In this document: positions 12,693 to 22,926 of the stretch, one piece after another
Layout: each line of letters opens with the position of its first letter
How positions within the stretch are numbered: position 1 is the first letter of the stretch
Source of the DNA: Nannocystis sp.
Lineage (GTDB): Bacteria > Myxococcota_A > Polyangia > Nannocystales > Nannocystaceae
Direction: 5' to 3'
NCBI RefSeq assembly: GCF_016714285.1
Contig: NZ_JADJNN010000001.1
Coordinates: forward strand, 682,001-746,000
DNA length: 64,000 nucleotides
Notes under the pieces: generated by a model
Databases searched by the model: none
Told to the model about the DNA's origin: nothing
The model's input: only the letters and a program-made list of their open reading frames with translations
Made by a program: the position numbers and the translations under genes

Positions 12693-14192
12693 CTACTTGC
12701 CGAGCGCGCCCTGGAGCTTGAACTCGATGCGCCGGTTGAGCGCCTTGTTCTTCTTGGTGTCGTTGGCGGCGATCGGCTCGTCCGGCCCGGCGCCGCGGGT
12801 GCTCAGGCGGCTCTCGGCGATGCCCTTGTCGACCAGGTACTTCTTCACCGACTCGGCGCGGCGGCGCGACAGGTCGACGTTGTGCTCGCGGTTGCCGTCG
12901 CTGTCCGTGTGACCGCTGATCTCGACGTGCACGTCGTCGAAGTCCTTGAGCACCTTGACCGCGGCGTCGAGGGTGGTCTTCGAGGCCGGCTTGATCGTGT
13001 CCTTGTCGACGTCGAAGTAGATGCCCTTGATGACGCCGGCGAACTTGGCGACGGCCTTCGGGACCTCGTCGGCGCAGCCGTCGCTGTCCTTGTAGCCGTT
13101 CTTGGTCTCGGGGATGTCGATGCACTGGTCGTTCGGGTCGAGGATACCGTCGCCGTCCTTGTCGGGCGGCGGGCAGCCGTCGGGCGCCACACCGGCGACC
13201 TGCGGGCACTTGTCGGCGGGGTCCTTGAAGCCGTCGCCGTCGCTGTCCGGGCAGCCATCCGGGGCGGTGCCCGGGTCGTTGACGCAGCTGTCGTCGGGGT
13301 CGAAGAAGCCGTCGCCATCGCTGTCGATCGGGCCGGCGAGCGGGCAGCCATCGGGCGCCACGCCGGCCAGGTTGACGCACTTGTCGACGCTGTCGAAGAA
13401 GCCGTCGCCGTCGCTGTCCTTGTCCTTCTCCTTCGCGGGCTTCTTGCGGTTGAGCAGGAAGGACAGGCCGAGCAGCACCTCGACGTGGTGCGTGCGGCCA
13501 TTGTCGATCTGGTGCCGGGCGGTGACGTTGTCGCGGACGTCGAGGCGCAGGGCCAGCAGCCGGTTGATGTAGAACTTCACGCCGCCGCCGAAGTGCAGCG
13601 CGGGGTCCTGGTCCTTGCCGACCGAGCTGCCGGTGGTGCCCATCACGCCGAAGCCGGCGAGGGCGAAGGGCGCGATGCGGTACGGCAGCTGGACGATGCC
13701 GTAGCCGCGGAAGGCCCCGAGCAGCGCGTTGGAGCTGCCGTCCCGCAGCTTGGTCGGCATGACGCCGCCCTCGACCTCGAGGCCGAGGAAGGACAGCGGG
13801 TAGTAGCCGAAGCGCAGGCCGAGGTCCGGGGCGAGCTTCTTGTAGGACTGCCAGGTGGTGGTTGGGGCCGCGTCCCAGAGCTCGTGATCTGCGTTGGGGA
13901 GCATGATGCCGCCATAGATGCCCGCCTCCATCTGGTGGGCCGTCGGTCGATAGCGCTTGATCCACGGCTCGCCGCTGGCGTCGCCCTTGTTCTTCTTCTT
14001 GTTGGCCTTCGCGTCGGCCTTGGCCCCGCCCAGCGAGACCTCGGCGCTCGCCGAGGCGGTGTCTGGCTCGGCGGCGGCTGGCTCCGCGGCGGCTGGCTCC
14101 GCGGCCGGCGCCGCCGGGTCTTGCGCGGCGGCTGTGCCCGAGGTGACGAGAAGCGCGAGGGCTGGGACCCAGGTGAACGAGGGCTTGTGCAT
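12693..14192 (-). CDS. OmpA-family outer membrane protein with thrombospondin type-3 repeats
   Basis: 499 residues from ATG 14192. A signal peptide ends near TAAAQD. An Ala/Glu/Pro-rich spacer and a KANKKKNKG basic patch precede an eight-stranded-barrel-like domain (about 90-245). A calcium-binding TSP3 linker follows (about 255-350) with repeated DSDGDGFxDxxDxC motifs. The C-terminal OmpA domain (about 375-495) contains EISGHTDSDGNREHNVDLSR, which binds peptidoglycan. This architecture ties the outer membrane to the cell wall. Spaced TSP3 cysteines could form disulfides. It is convergent with the histidine kinase. Confidence 0.9.
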   Translation of the reverse strand: MHKPSFTWVPALALLVTSGTAAAQDPAAPAAEPAAAEPAAAEPDTASASAEVSLGGAKADAKANKKKNKGDASGEPWIKRYRPTAHQMEAGIYGGIMLPNADHELWDAAPTTTWQSYKKLAPDLGLRFGYYPLSFLGLEVEGGVMPTKLRDGSSNALLGAFRGYGIVQLPYRIAPFALAGFGVMGTTGSSVGKDQDPALHFGGGVKFYINRLLALRLDVRDNVTARHQIDNGRTHHVEVLLGLSFLLNRKKPAKEKDKDSDGDGFFDSVDKCVNLAGVAPDGCPLAGPIDSDGDGFFDPDDSCVNDPGTAPDGCPDSDGDGFKDPADKCPQVAGVAPDGCPPPDKDGDGILDPNDQCIDIPETKNGYKDSDGCADEVPKAVAKFAGVIKGIYFDVDKDTIKPASKTTLDAAVKVLKDFDDVHVEISGHTDSDGNREHNVDLSRRRAESVKKYLVDKGIAESRLSTRGAGPDEPIAANDTKKNKALNRRIEFKLQGALGK

Positions 14193-14473
14193 GATTCGAT
14201 CGGCTCGGTGAAGGGGATGCGCATGCCCCGAGTGGGGGCGGCAGCCACCTCTTGTATCTGGCTTCGTTGCGTTTGCAAAGTCAGCGACATGCGGCAGATG
14301 ACGCGCGACACAGCGCGACCCCGACCTTCGCACCGTCTGACCATTGGGACATGTCGGCGTGGCGACGGCGGCGAGCATTCACCTGATCCTGCTTGTCCTC
14401 GATTGCCACGTGGCGTGGAATCGGCCGCCTGTGCGAAATCAATGCACCCGAAGCCTGGTACGATTTCGCCCGC

Positions 14474-14842
14474 ATGAGCGCGACCTTCTACGCGTACCCC
14501 GGCTGTGACAGCTGTCGAAAGGCGCGCCGCTGGCTCGATGAGCACGGCGTCGCATACAGCGAGCGAAACATCGCCACCGACCCGCCGAGCGTGGCGACGC
14601 TGCGCGAGCTGCAGGCCCGCGCCGGTGTGCCGCTGCGGCGCCTGTTCAACACCTCGGGCCAGCTCTACCGCAGCGGTGAGTATGCGCGGCGGCTGGCGAC
14701 GATGGACGACGACGCGGCGCGGGCCGAGCTCGCGGCCCACGGCATGCTCATCCGCCGCCCGCTGCTGCTGCTCGGGGAGCTCGCGTTGATCGGCTTTCAC
14801 GCGGACGAGTACGCCGCGAGCCTCGCGGCGATGCGGGCGTGA
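14474..14842 (+). CDS. ArsC/Spx-family thioredoxin-fold protein
   Basis: 122 residues from ATG 14474. The N-terminus reads YAYPGCDSCRKARRWL with a CxxC pair. The middle contains LRRLFNTSGQLYR and the end LIRRPLLL, the pattern of the ArsC/YffB/Spx family. The N-terminal cysteine would be the arsenate-reactive or redox residue. Family members include glutathione- or glutaredoxin-linked arsenate reductases and proteins of unknown role. No ars genes are nearby, so arsenate resistance should not be assumed. Confidence 0.82.
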   Translation: MSATFYAYPGCDSCRKARRWLDEHGVAYSERNIATDPPSVATLRELQARAGVPLRRLFNTSGQLYRSGEYARRLATMDDDAARAELAAHGMLIRRPLLLLGELALIGFHADEYAASLAAMRA

Positions 14843-14883
14843 TCTGCGTGTAAGTGGCCCCGCGGGCCTGGCGTTGGAGCGGC

Positions 14884-15447
14884 ATGACCTACGGCCGCAC
14901 GCTGCTCCGCCTCGCCCCGCTCGCGCTCCTCGCCGCCCCTCTGCTCGCCCCGTCCCGGGCCCACGCGAGCGGCGAGCTGGCGCGGGCCAGCAGCTACGAG
15001 ACGCCGCCCCGCAAGGGCTTCTACGGCGAGCTCGCGCTGCGACCCGGCGCCGTGGTCGTCCCTAACGGCCTGGTGCCCGCGCTGCGCCACCACCTCACCT
15101 TCGGCGCCGGCCTGACCGACCGCTTCAAGCTCGGCATGAGCCTACAGATCGGCGGATATCTCGAGACGATCAGCAAGCCGGTGCTCGGGATGGACGTGCT
15201 CGCCACCGGCTACCTGTGGCGGGGCCTGTACCTGCGCGGCGGCTTCGGCATGATCAACCGCATGCCGCTGGCCAAGCACAGCAGCGAGACGCGCGCCGGC
15301 TACGGCGGCACGGTCGGCTTCGGCTACGAATGGACGGTGAAGAAGGCGGCGGGCATCGGCCTCGGCGTCGACCTCGACACCCGCCTGATCTCGGCGCACC
15401 GGGTGCGCCACAGCTTCTTCGTCGGGCTGCACTTCCACTTTCATTGA
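14884..15447 (+). CDS. Small secreted beta-barrel-like envelope protein, unknown function
   Basis: 187 residues from ATG 14884. A clear signal peptide with a Leu/Ala core ends at SRAHA-SGE. The mature part alternates glycine/aromatic strands (YGELALRPG, TFGAGLTDRFKLGMSLQIGGY, FGYEW) and ends in the aromatic FFVGLHFHFH, like the terminal strand signal of outer-membrane barrels. No family is recognised with certainty. It is convergent with lnt; the two stops are about six bases apart. Confidence 0.65.
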   Translation: MTYGRTLLRLAPLALLAAPLLAPSRAHASGELARASSYETPPRKGFYGELALRPGAVVVPNGLVPALRHHLTFGAGLTDRFKLGMSLQIGGYLETISKPVLGMDVLATGYLWRGLYLRGGFGMINRMPLAKHSSETRAGYGGTVGFGYEWTVKKAAGIGLGVDLDTRLISAHRVRHSFFVGLHFHFH

Positions 15448-15453
15448 AGCAGG

Positions 15454-17115
15454 CTAGCGGCGGCCGCGACCGCGGATCGCCAGGCCGGCGATCAGCAGGA
15501 CGATGATCCCGTTGAACAGCTCGCCGGTGCGCGTGTACGGTGTGAGGTAGTCGAGGTCGATCAGCGGGACCTCGGCGACGAAGCCAGTGGCCGCGAGCGG
15601 GCCGTCCTCGGCGATGTCAGGGTCCGTCACCTCGGTCTGGTGGAGGATGCGCCCGTTGGGATCGACATAGACGCTGGTGCCCGCATTGACCGATCGCAGC
15701 AGGGCGCGGCGGTTCTCGATCGTGCGCAGCACGGCGAGGCCCATGTGCTGATACTGCTCCTTGGACTTACCGAACCACGAATCGTTGGTGAGGTTGACGA
15801 AGGCGTGGATGCCCCCGGCCGCGGTGTCGCGGGCGAAGCGCGGCAGGATGTCCTCGTAACAAATGAGCGGGCCGAACTTCATGCCGTCGACGTCGAGCAC
15901 GCCGGGCTTGTCGCCCGGGTTGATGTACGAGGCGGCGGGGACCATCTTGCGGTACCACTCCGGGTCGACCAGCGGCACGTACTCGCCGAAGTACAGCGGG
16001 AACACCTTGTCGTAGGGATCGCCGAGGTGGCCGTCGCGGTGCAGCACCATCGCGCTGTTCCACGCGTAGGGGTTGACCCGCGGGTCCGAGGTGACGACGC
16101 CGAAGATCAGCGGCGCCGTGAAGTGGCGCCGGACCTTGCGCGGGTGCCCGTCGGGCAGGTCGGTGCCGCCGCGGCGCGGCAGCGCGTGCGAGAACGGGTA
16201 GCCGGTCTCGCCCCACAGCAGCAGCTGCGCGCCCTCGGCCTCGAGCCGGGCCGACTCGGCCTGCAGGCGGGCCAGGATGGCGTACTTGGAGCGGCCGCGG
16301 GCCCACTCGTAGATGCCGAAGTTGCCCTGGACGACGCCGATCTTGACCTTCGGCGAGTCGGCGATGACGGCGTCGACCTGGGCCATGCGGATGGTGCCGT
16401 AGAGCGGGGTGCCGATCAGCCAGCCGAGGAAGGTCGCGAGGGCGGCGCGGTTGATCACGCGGCGACCGGCCGCTGCACCGAAGTAATCACGCAGCAGCAC
16501 GTAGAGGCCGGCGTTGATGCTGAGCTGCGCGAGGCCGATCGTGGTGACGCCGCCGATCTCCGCCAGCTGCAACCAGCGCGGCTCGTAGCACCACATCAGC
16601 GCGAGATACGACGGAAACACGTGGGGCAGCACGGCCTCGCCGGCGACCCAGCACAGCGGCGCGATCAGCAGGACGTCGCGCCCGGTGCGGCGGCGCAGCC
16701 ACACGATCAACGCGGCCGGCGCGGCCCACTGCAGGCCCTGGAACGCGGCGAAGAGCAGGTGGATGAACAGGCGCGGGGCGACGCCGAAGCCGGCGAATTT
16801 GTCGAGCAGCTGGGTCAGCCAGATGAAGCCCCAGAACACGGTGATCGTGCCAGTGAGCCAGCCGAACCAGAACGCCCTCTTCGGCGTGAGGCCCTCGATC
16901 GCGTACAGCCACGGGACCCAGCCGACCAGGCCGAGCCACCACCACGAGGTGTCAGGCGAGCCGAGCACCATGCACACGGCGCACAGGCAGCTGGCGACCA
17001 GCCTCTGCCACCCGCGGGTGGTCGTCGGGGCGACCTCACTGGCGGCGGGCGTCGCCACCTCAGGTGCCCTCGGGCGGCGCCTGGCGGATGAACAGCTCGG
17101 CGAGCTGCTCGTCAT
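15454..17115 (-). CDS. lnt: Apolipoprotein N-acyltransferase
   Basis: 553 residues from ATG 17115, overlapping the end of aspS by about 56 bases; a start further in is possible. Several N-terminal membrane helices (about residues 30-240) are followed by the nitrilase-fold periplasmic domain. The catalytic triad is visible: Glu303 in WGETGYPF, Lys370 in DPYDKVFPLYFGE and Cys419 in ICYEDILP. A last helix lies at the C-terminus. Lnt adds the third acyl chain to lipoproteins in the inner membrane. This fits the several lipoproteins in the window. It is likely co-transcribed with aspS. Confidence 0.92.
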   Translation of the reverse strand: MTSSSPSCSSARRRPRAPEVATPAASEVAPTTTRGWQRLVASCLCAVCMVLGSPDTSWWWLGLVGWVPWLYAIEGLTPKRAFWFGWLTGTITVFWGFIWLTQLLDKFAGFGVAPRLFIHLLFAAFQGLQWAAPAALIVWLRRRTGRDVLLIAPLCWVAGEAVLPHVFPSYLALMWCYEPRWLQLAEIGGVTTIGLAQLSINAGLYVLLRDYFGAAAGRRVINRAALATFLGWLIGTPLYGTIRMAQVDAVIADSPKVKIGVVQGNFGIYEWARGRSKYAILARLQAESARLEAEGAQLLLWGETGYPFSHALPRRGGTDLPDGHPRKVRRHFTAPLIFGVVTSDPRVNPYAWNSAMVLHRDGHLGDPYDKVFPLYFGEYVPLVDPEWYRKMVPAASYINPGDKPGVLDVDGMKFGPLICYEDILPRFARDTAAGGIHAFVNLTNDSWFGKSKEQYQHMGLAVLRTIENRRALLRSVNAGTSVYVDPNGRILHQTEVTDPDIAEDGPLAATGFVAEVPLIDLDYLTPYTRTGELFNGIIVLLIAGLAIRGRGRR

Positions 17116-18859
17116 CGGCGCCCGACGGGCAGCCGGTCATCAGGTCGGTGCCCTTCTGCGTCTTCGGGAAGGCGATCACGTCGCGCAGGCTGGTGGCCCC
17201 GGCCATGAGCATCGAGATGCGGTCGAGGCCGAGAGCGATGCCGCCGTGCGGCGGCGGGCCGTAGCGGAAGGCCTCGAGCAGGAAGCCGAACTTGTGCTGG
17301 ATCTGGGCCTCGCTGAGGCCGAGCACCGCGAACACCTTGGCCTGCACGTCGCTGCGGTGGATACGGATCGAGCCGCCGCCGATCTCGTTGCCGTTGAGCA
17401 CGAGGTCGTAGGCTTGCGCGAGCACCTGCGCCGGGTCGCTGTCGAGCAGCGGGAGGTCGACCGCGCGCGGCGAGGTGAAGGGGTGGTGCGAGGAGACGTA
17501 GCCCTTGTCGGTGCGCTCGAACAGCGGGAAGTCGGTGACCCACAGGAACTGCCACGGCGAGCGACCGGCGCGGGCGACCAGATCGAGGCTGTCGCGCAGC
17601 TCGAGGCGCAGCGCGTTGAGGGCCTGGTGGGTGACGTGGAAGTCGTCGGCGATGATGAGCAGCACCGATCCGGGCAACGCGCCCATGCGAGCGTTGATGG
17701 CGGCGACGAGCTCGGCCGAGAGGTTCTTGGCCAGCGGCGACTGCCAGCTGCCATCGGCCTGCACGCGGGCCCACGCGAGGCCCTTGGCGCCGCCGGACTC
17801 GCGCTTCTTGACCAGCTCGGTGAGCTTGTCGAGGCGGCCGCGGGTGAGCGCCTCACTGTGCTCGGGCCCGACGCACAGGCCCTTGACGAAGGGCGCGCCG
17901 GTGAACATGCGAAAGCCGGACTCGGCGACGATGTCCTTGAGGTCGATGAACTCGAGGCCGAAGCGGGTGTCGGGCTTGTCGCTGCCGTAGCGGGCCATGG
18001 CCTCGGCCCAGGTCATGCGCGGGAACTGCTGCGGCAGCTCGGCGCCGAGGATGTCCTTCCAGGCCCGGCGGATGAGCGCCTCGATCGGCGCCTGCACGCG
18101 CTCGGGCGTGGCGTAGCTGATCTCGACGTCGATCTGGGTGAACTCGGGCTGGCGATCGTTGCGCAGGTCCTCGTCGCGGAAACAGCGGCAGATCTGGAAG
18201 TACTTGTCCATGCCGGCGACCATGAACAGCTGCTTGAAGATCTGCGGCGACTCGGCCAGAGCGTAAAACTGGCCCGGGTTCAGGCGGCTGGGCACCAGGA
18301 AGTTGCGCGCGCCGCCCGGGGTGTACTTCACCATGTAGGGCGTCTCGAGCTCGAGGAAGCCGGCCTCGGCGAGCGTGAGGCGCGTGAGCGTGGCCAGGCG
18401 CGAGCGCAGCACGAAGTTCTTCTGCAGCGAGGGGCGGCGCAGGTCGAGGTAGCGGTACTTGAGGCGGTGGGTCTCGGTGGCGTCGAGCTCGGCGTCGTCG
18501 GCGACGTTGAAGGGCAGCACGTCCGCCGAGGAGAAGACCTCGAGCTCGCGCAGGGAGACCTCGATCTCGCCGGTGGGCATCTGGGCGTTGATGTTGTCGC
18601 CGCGCGAGACGACGACGCCGGCGACGGCGATGCAGAATTCGCCGCGCAGCACGGCGGCGGCGGCGTGGGCGGCGGGCGCGAGGTCGGGGTCGATCACGAC
18701 CTGGGTGATGCCGAAGCGGTCGCGCAGGTTGATGAAGATGAGGGCGCCGTGATCGCGGCGGCGATGCACCCAACCGAAGAGGACGACTGTGGCGCCGACA
18801 TCGGCGTGGCGCAGGGCGCCGCAATCGTGCGAGCGCCCGTTCTCGAGCAAGCTGGACAT
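17060..18859 (-). CDS. aspS: Aspartyl-tRNA synthetase
   Basis: 599 residues from ATG 18859, the usual bacterial length. An N-terminal OB-fold anticodon-binding domain (VLFGWVHRRRDHG) is followed by class II motif 2 (FRDEDLRNDRQPEFTQIDVE), the bacterial GAD insertion, and motif 3 (GIALGLDRISMLMAGA) with the tail PKTQKGTDLMTGCPS. This is the bacterial AspRS type, charging tRNA-Asp (or also tRNA-Asn if gatCAB is present, which cannot be judged here). Its ATG lies back to back with a divergent candidate ATG for the APS reductase (CATG at 18857-18860). Confidence 0.96.
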   Translation of the reverse strand: MSSLLENGRSHDCGALRHADVGATVVLFGWVHRRRDHGALIFINLRDRFGITQVVIDPDLAPAAHAAAAVLRGEFCIAVAGVVVSRGDNINAQMPTGEIEVSLRELEVFSSADVLPFNVADDAELDATETHRLKYRYLDLRRPSLQKNFVLRSRLATLTRLTLAEAGFLELETPYMVKYTPGGARNFLVPSRLNPGQFYALAESPQIFKQLFMVAGMDKYFQICRCFRDEDLRNDRQPEFTQIDVEISYATPERVQAPIEALIRRAWKDILGAELPQQFPRMTWAEAMARYGSDKPDTRFGLEFIDLKDIVAESGFRMFTGAPFVKGLCVGPEHSEALTRGRLDKLTELVKKRESGGAKGLAWARVQADGSWQSPLAKNLSAELVAAINARMGALPGSVLLIIADDFHVTHQALNALRLELRDSLDLVARAGRSPWQFLWVTDFPLFERTDKGYVSSHHPFTSPRAVDLPLLDSDPAQVLAQAYDLVLNGNEIGGGSIRIHRSDVQAKVFAVLGLSEAQIQHKFGFLLEAFRYGPPPHGGIALGLDRISMLMAGATSLRDVIAFPKTQKGTDLMTGCPSGADDEQLAELFIRQAPPEGT

Positions 18860-18914
18860 GGGCGTGACTGTAACCGTGGTGCGCCTGGCCGGGAAGACTG
18901 CTACAACCGGGCGC

Positions 18915-19715
18915 GTGAACGACGTACCTGGGGCCGGGGAGGCAGGCACGGCATCGTCTGGGACATCGTCTGGGGCATCGTCCGCGGCATGGTTCTCCGA
19001 GCCCGATCTGGTGGCGGCCGGCGAGCGCCTCGAGGGCGCCACGGCGCTGGAGATCCTGGCCTGGGCCTTCGAGCGCTTCGCCGGGCGACGCGTGGCGTTG
19101 AGCTCGGCGTTCGGCGCCGAGGGCTGCGCGCTGATCCACCTCGCGCGACAGCTCGAGCCCGCGGTGCCGGTCTACACGATCGACACCGGGTATTTGTTCG
19201 CCGAGACGATCGCCCTGCGCGACGCGTATCGGGCGATGGGCGCGGACATCCGTGTGATCGAGCCGCTGCTGTCGATCCGCGGCCAGGCCGAGCGCCACGG
19301 GCCTGATCTCTTCGCCCGCGACGCCGACACGTGCTGCGAGATCCGGAAGGTCGAGCCGATGCGGCGGATCCTCACCCTCGTCGATGTCTGGATCACCGCG
19401 GTGCGCCGCGACCAGAGCGAGACCCGCAAGCAGACGCCGATCGTCGGCACGGCCCGGCGCAGCGACGGCAGCCTCGTCGTCAAGCTCGCGCCGCTGGCCC
19501 GGTGGTCGCGCAAGGACACCTGGGACCACCTCCTCGCGCACGCGCTGCCCTACAACCGCCTGCTCGACGAGGGCTATACCAGCATCGGTTGCCAGCCCTG
19601 CACCCGGCCGACCAACCTGGGCGTGGGCGTGGGTGTGGGCGACGCCGCGGGCGACGAGCGCAGCGGTCGCTGGGCGGGACAGGGCAAGACCGAGTGCGGT
19701 ATCCATCATCTGTAG
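18915..19715 (+). CDS. cysH: Assimilatory phosphoadenylyl/adenylyl-sulfate reductase
   Basis: About 266 residues from GTG 18915; an ATG at 18858 would add 19 residues and overlap the aspS start. The PP-loop family core is present (ALSSAFGAEGCALIHL, YTIDTGYLF). The cysteine pattern CCEIRKVEP, CQPCTRP and C-terminal ECGIHHL is that of 4Fe-4S APS reductases. The pairs in CC and CxxC bind the cluster and the ECG cysteine carries out sulfonucleotide reduction to sulfite. A short Gly/Val repeat (GVGVGVGDA) is inserted before the ECG motif. The first 40 residues are unstructured Gly/Ser/Ala. No other sulfate genes are adjacent. Confidence 0.85.
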   Translation: MNDVPGAGEAGTASSGTSSGASSAAWFSEPDLVAAGERLEGATALEILAWAFERFAGRRVALSSAFGAEGCALIHLARQLEPAVPVYTIDTGYLFAETIALRDAYRAMGADIRVIEPLLSIRGQAERHGPDLFARDADTCCEIRKVEPMRRILTLVDVWITAVRRDQSETRKQTPIVGTARRSDGSLVVKLAPLARWSRKDTWDHLLAHALPYNRLLDEGYTSIGCQPCTRPTNLGVGVGVGDAAGDERSGRWAGQGKTECGIHHL

Positions 19716-19728
19716 ATTTGGTCGCCTC

Positions 19729-20595
19729 ATGCCGCTGCGCTTCATTCATTGCTCGGACATCCACCTGCTCGACCTCAAGGGCGCGCAGCTCGGGCAATGG
19801 CTCAACAAGCGCCTCACCGGCGGCGTGAACCTGCTGCTCAATCGCCGGCGCAAGCACAGCCACAACCTCTTCGATCAGATCGTCGTGCACGCCCGCGAGT
19901 ACGCGGTTGACCGCCTGGTGATCACCGGCGACCTCACCAACCTCGCGCTCGCCCCGGAGTTCGAGCTGGTGCGCAGCAAGCTGCGCGAGGTCGGGCTGCC
20001 GGTCACCGTCATCCCCGGCAACCACGACACGTACACGCGCGGCGCGGCCCGTAGCCGCCGCTTCGAGACCTTCCTCGGGGAGTTCATGGAGGGCGAGCGC
20101 GACGACGCCGACTACCCCTTCGTGCAGCGCCTCGGCGACGTCGCGCTGATCGGGGTGTCGACCGCGATCCCCTCGCTGCCGCTGGTGGCGGTCGGCGAGG
20201 TCGGCGAGGAGCAGCTCGCGCGCCTCGACCGGGTGCTCGCGCAGCTCGCTGGCGAGGGGCTCGCGCGGGTGGTGCTGATCCACCATCCGGTGCTCCCCGG
20301 GGTCGCAAAGCCGCGGCACGGGCTGCTCGACCTCGAGGCCTTCGGCAAGGTGATCGCCCGCCACGGGGCCGAGCTGATCCTGCACGGGCACGAGCACCGC
20401 CGCATCGAGGGCACCCTGCCAGGTCCGAGCCGGCCGGTCCCGGTGCACGGCGTCGGCTCGGGCACCTACCTGTCCCAGGAGCCAGGCAAGCACGGCGCCT
20501 TCTCGCTGTACACCGTCGAGCCACGGGCGATCACCCGCGTTTACCACTGGTGGAACGGCGCGGCCTTCGCGGCCGAGCCGGCGGCGGCGTACTGA
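19729..20595 (+). CDS. Metallophosphoesterase (calcineurin-like), possible 3',5'-cyclic nucleotide phosphodiesterase type
   Basis: 288 residues from ATG 19729. The metal-binding motifs are in order: DIH (CSDIHL), GDLTN, GNHDTY, HHP and HGHEH. This is the two-metal calcineurin-like fold (related to the CpdA/Icc group). There is no signal peptide, so it acts in the cytoplasm. Substrate cannot be assigned from sequence; cAMP-type nucleotides are only one option. The gene begins about 13 bases after the APS reductase stop, suggesting co-transcription. Its 3' end, including a hairpin, is duplicated downstream. Confidence 0.85.
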   Translation: MPLRFIHCSDIHLLDLKGAQLGQWLNKRLTGGVNLLLNRRRKHSHNLFDQIVVHAREYAVDRLVITGDLTNLALAPEFELVRSKLREVGLPVTVIPGNHDTYTRGAARSRRFETFLGEFMEGERDDADYPFVQRLGDVALIGVSTAIPSLPLVAVGEVGEEQLARLDRVLAQLAGEGLARVVLIHHPVLPGVAKPRHGLLDLEAFGKVIARHGAELILHGHEHRRIEGTLPGPSRPVPVHGVGSGTYLSQEPGKHGAFSLYTVEPRAITRVYHWWNGAAFAAEPAAAY

Positions 20596-20676
20596 GGTCT
20601 GTCCTACGGGACAGGTGAAACGGCGGCGCTCGGGGCCGAGCCTGCGGCGTTCGAAGGTCTGTCCTATAGGACAGGT
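20557..20676. repeat. Duplicated 3' end of the phosphoesterase gene, each copy ending in a palindrome
   Basis: Two units of about 60 bases, 20557-20618 and 20619-20676. Each has a GCGGCC/GCGGCGCTC...GAGCC block followed by GGT-CTGTCC-TA(C/T)-(A/G)GGACAG-GTGA. The palindromes (20599-20614 and 20657-20672) are family members with perfect or near-perfect arms. They lie between convergent genes and probably fold as terminators. The second palindrome also supplies the last codons and stop of folC. Confidence 0.85.
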
Positions 20677-21868
20677 GAGCGCGCGAGCGGGTCCTGCAGC
20701 GGGCGTGGATCGACCTCGGCGCCGAGCAGCTCGGCCCGCAGGTGGCCGACCAGGTGGTGCGAGCCGCACACCACCAGCTCGCCGCCGCCGCGCAGGAGCC
20801 CGGCGATCGCGGGGCGCAGCGCGGGGTCGTCTGGACCGGCGAAGCGACGCGCGTCCGCGGCGAGCTCGGCGAGCGGGTGACCGCCCGGGAGGGCGATGAG
20901 CCACAGCGGAGCGCCGAGCTCGCGGAGCTGCTCGAGCATCGCCGGGGCGTCCTTGTCGGCGAGGCAGCCGAAGCCGATCACCCTGCCCTGGCCCGGCGTG
21001 CCGCGCAGGTGCGCGACCAGAGCCGCGACGCCGTGCGGGTTGTGGGCGACGTCGAAGATCACGGCCCCACCGCCGAGCTCGTGCCGCTCGGCGCGACCGG
21101 GCCACTGCACGCCCTCGAGATCGGCGGCGGTGATCGTGGGGTCGATCGCCTGTGCTCCGGCGAGGGCGAGGGCGGCGTTGATCCGCTGGTGCGCGCCGGG
21201 CAAGGGGGCGTGATCCAGCGGCGTGACGAAGCGGACCAGGGCGCCGTGGCGGGCCGCGACGGCGCGCAGCACGGCCTCGGCCTCGGGCCGCTGCGGAGCG
21301 CTGAAGATCAGGCCGCCATCGGCGATCACGGCCGCCTTCTCGCCGGCGATCGCGGCGAGGTCGGGGCCGAGGTAGGCCGTATGATCGATGTCGATCGGGG
21401 TGAACAGGCGGGCGGTGTAACGACCGATGCGGGTGGCGTCGAGGCGCCCGCCGAGGCCGGCCTCGATCACCATCGCGTCGACGCCGAGCTCGGCGAAGTG
21501 CACGAACGCGGCGAGGGTGAGGATCTCGAAGAAGGTCAGCGGGCGCGGGACCTCGCAGGCGAGCACGCGGTCGACCAGGTGCTGCACGACTTCGTCGTCG
21601 ACCGCCACACCGTCGACGCGCACGCGCTCGCCGACGCGGTGCAGGTGCGGGCTGGTGTAGAGGCCGACGCGACGACCGCTGCGGCCCAGGGCGTGGGCGC
21701 ACATCGCCGCGCTCGAGCCCTTGCCGTTGGTGCCGAGCACGTGGATCGCGGGGATGCCGTGGCCCGGCGAGCCCAGGGCGAGGTGGGCGGCGCGCACGGC
21801 CTCGAGGTCGAGCTTCACGCCGAGGTTGCGGCGCTCGAACAGCGCCTGCTGCCAGGCCGGGATCACGG

Positions 21869-21872
<4 letters not shown>
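20664..21872 (-). CDS. folC: Bifunctional folylpolyglutamate synthase / dihydrofolate synthase
   Basis: 402 residues from GTG 21872. The Mur-ligase ATP loop HVLGTNGKGSSAA lies near residue 40. It is followed by TSPHLHRVGERVRVDG, the folate-site Glu-rich helix (VIEAGLGGRLDAT), DHTAYLG and the C-terminal DVAHNPHG. It glutamylates folates in one-carbon metabolism. The start overlaps the accD stop by four bases (GTGA at 21869-21872), so the two are probably translationally coupled, an accD-folC order common in bacteria. The last codons (RSPVL-stop) are provided by a dispersed palindrome, suggesting the natural C-terminus has been replaced. Confidence 0.93.
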
Positions 21873-22811
<939 letters not shown>

Positions 22812-22926
22812 AGCGCTCCCTCGGGGCCCGCGTCGGGCCCCCGTTGCCGGCGCGAATCATCGCCGCCGGACCCCTGCTTGGCAAGCGGCGGTTGTCGCCG
22901 CGTCGACGCCCTGATAGTCACTGGCC

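Noticed and set aside
14474..14842. Arsenate resistance locus
   Set aside because: Only a single ArsC/Spx-family gene is present; no arsR, arsB or acr3 nearby.
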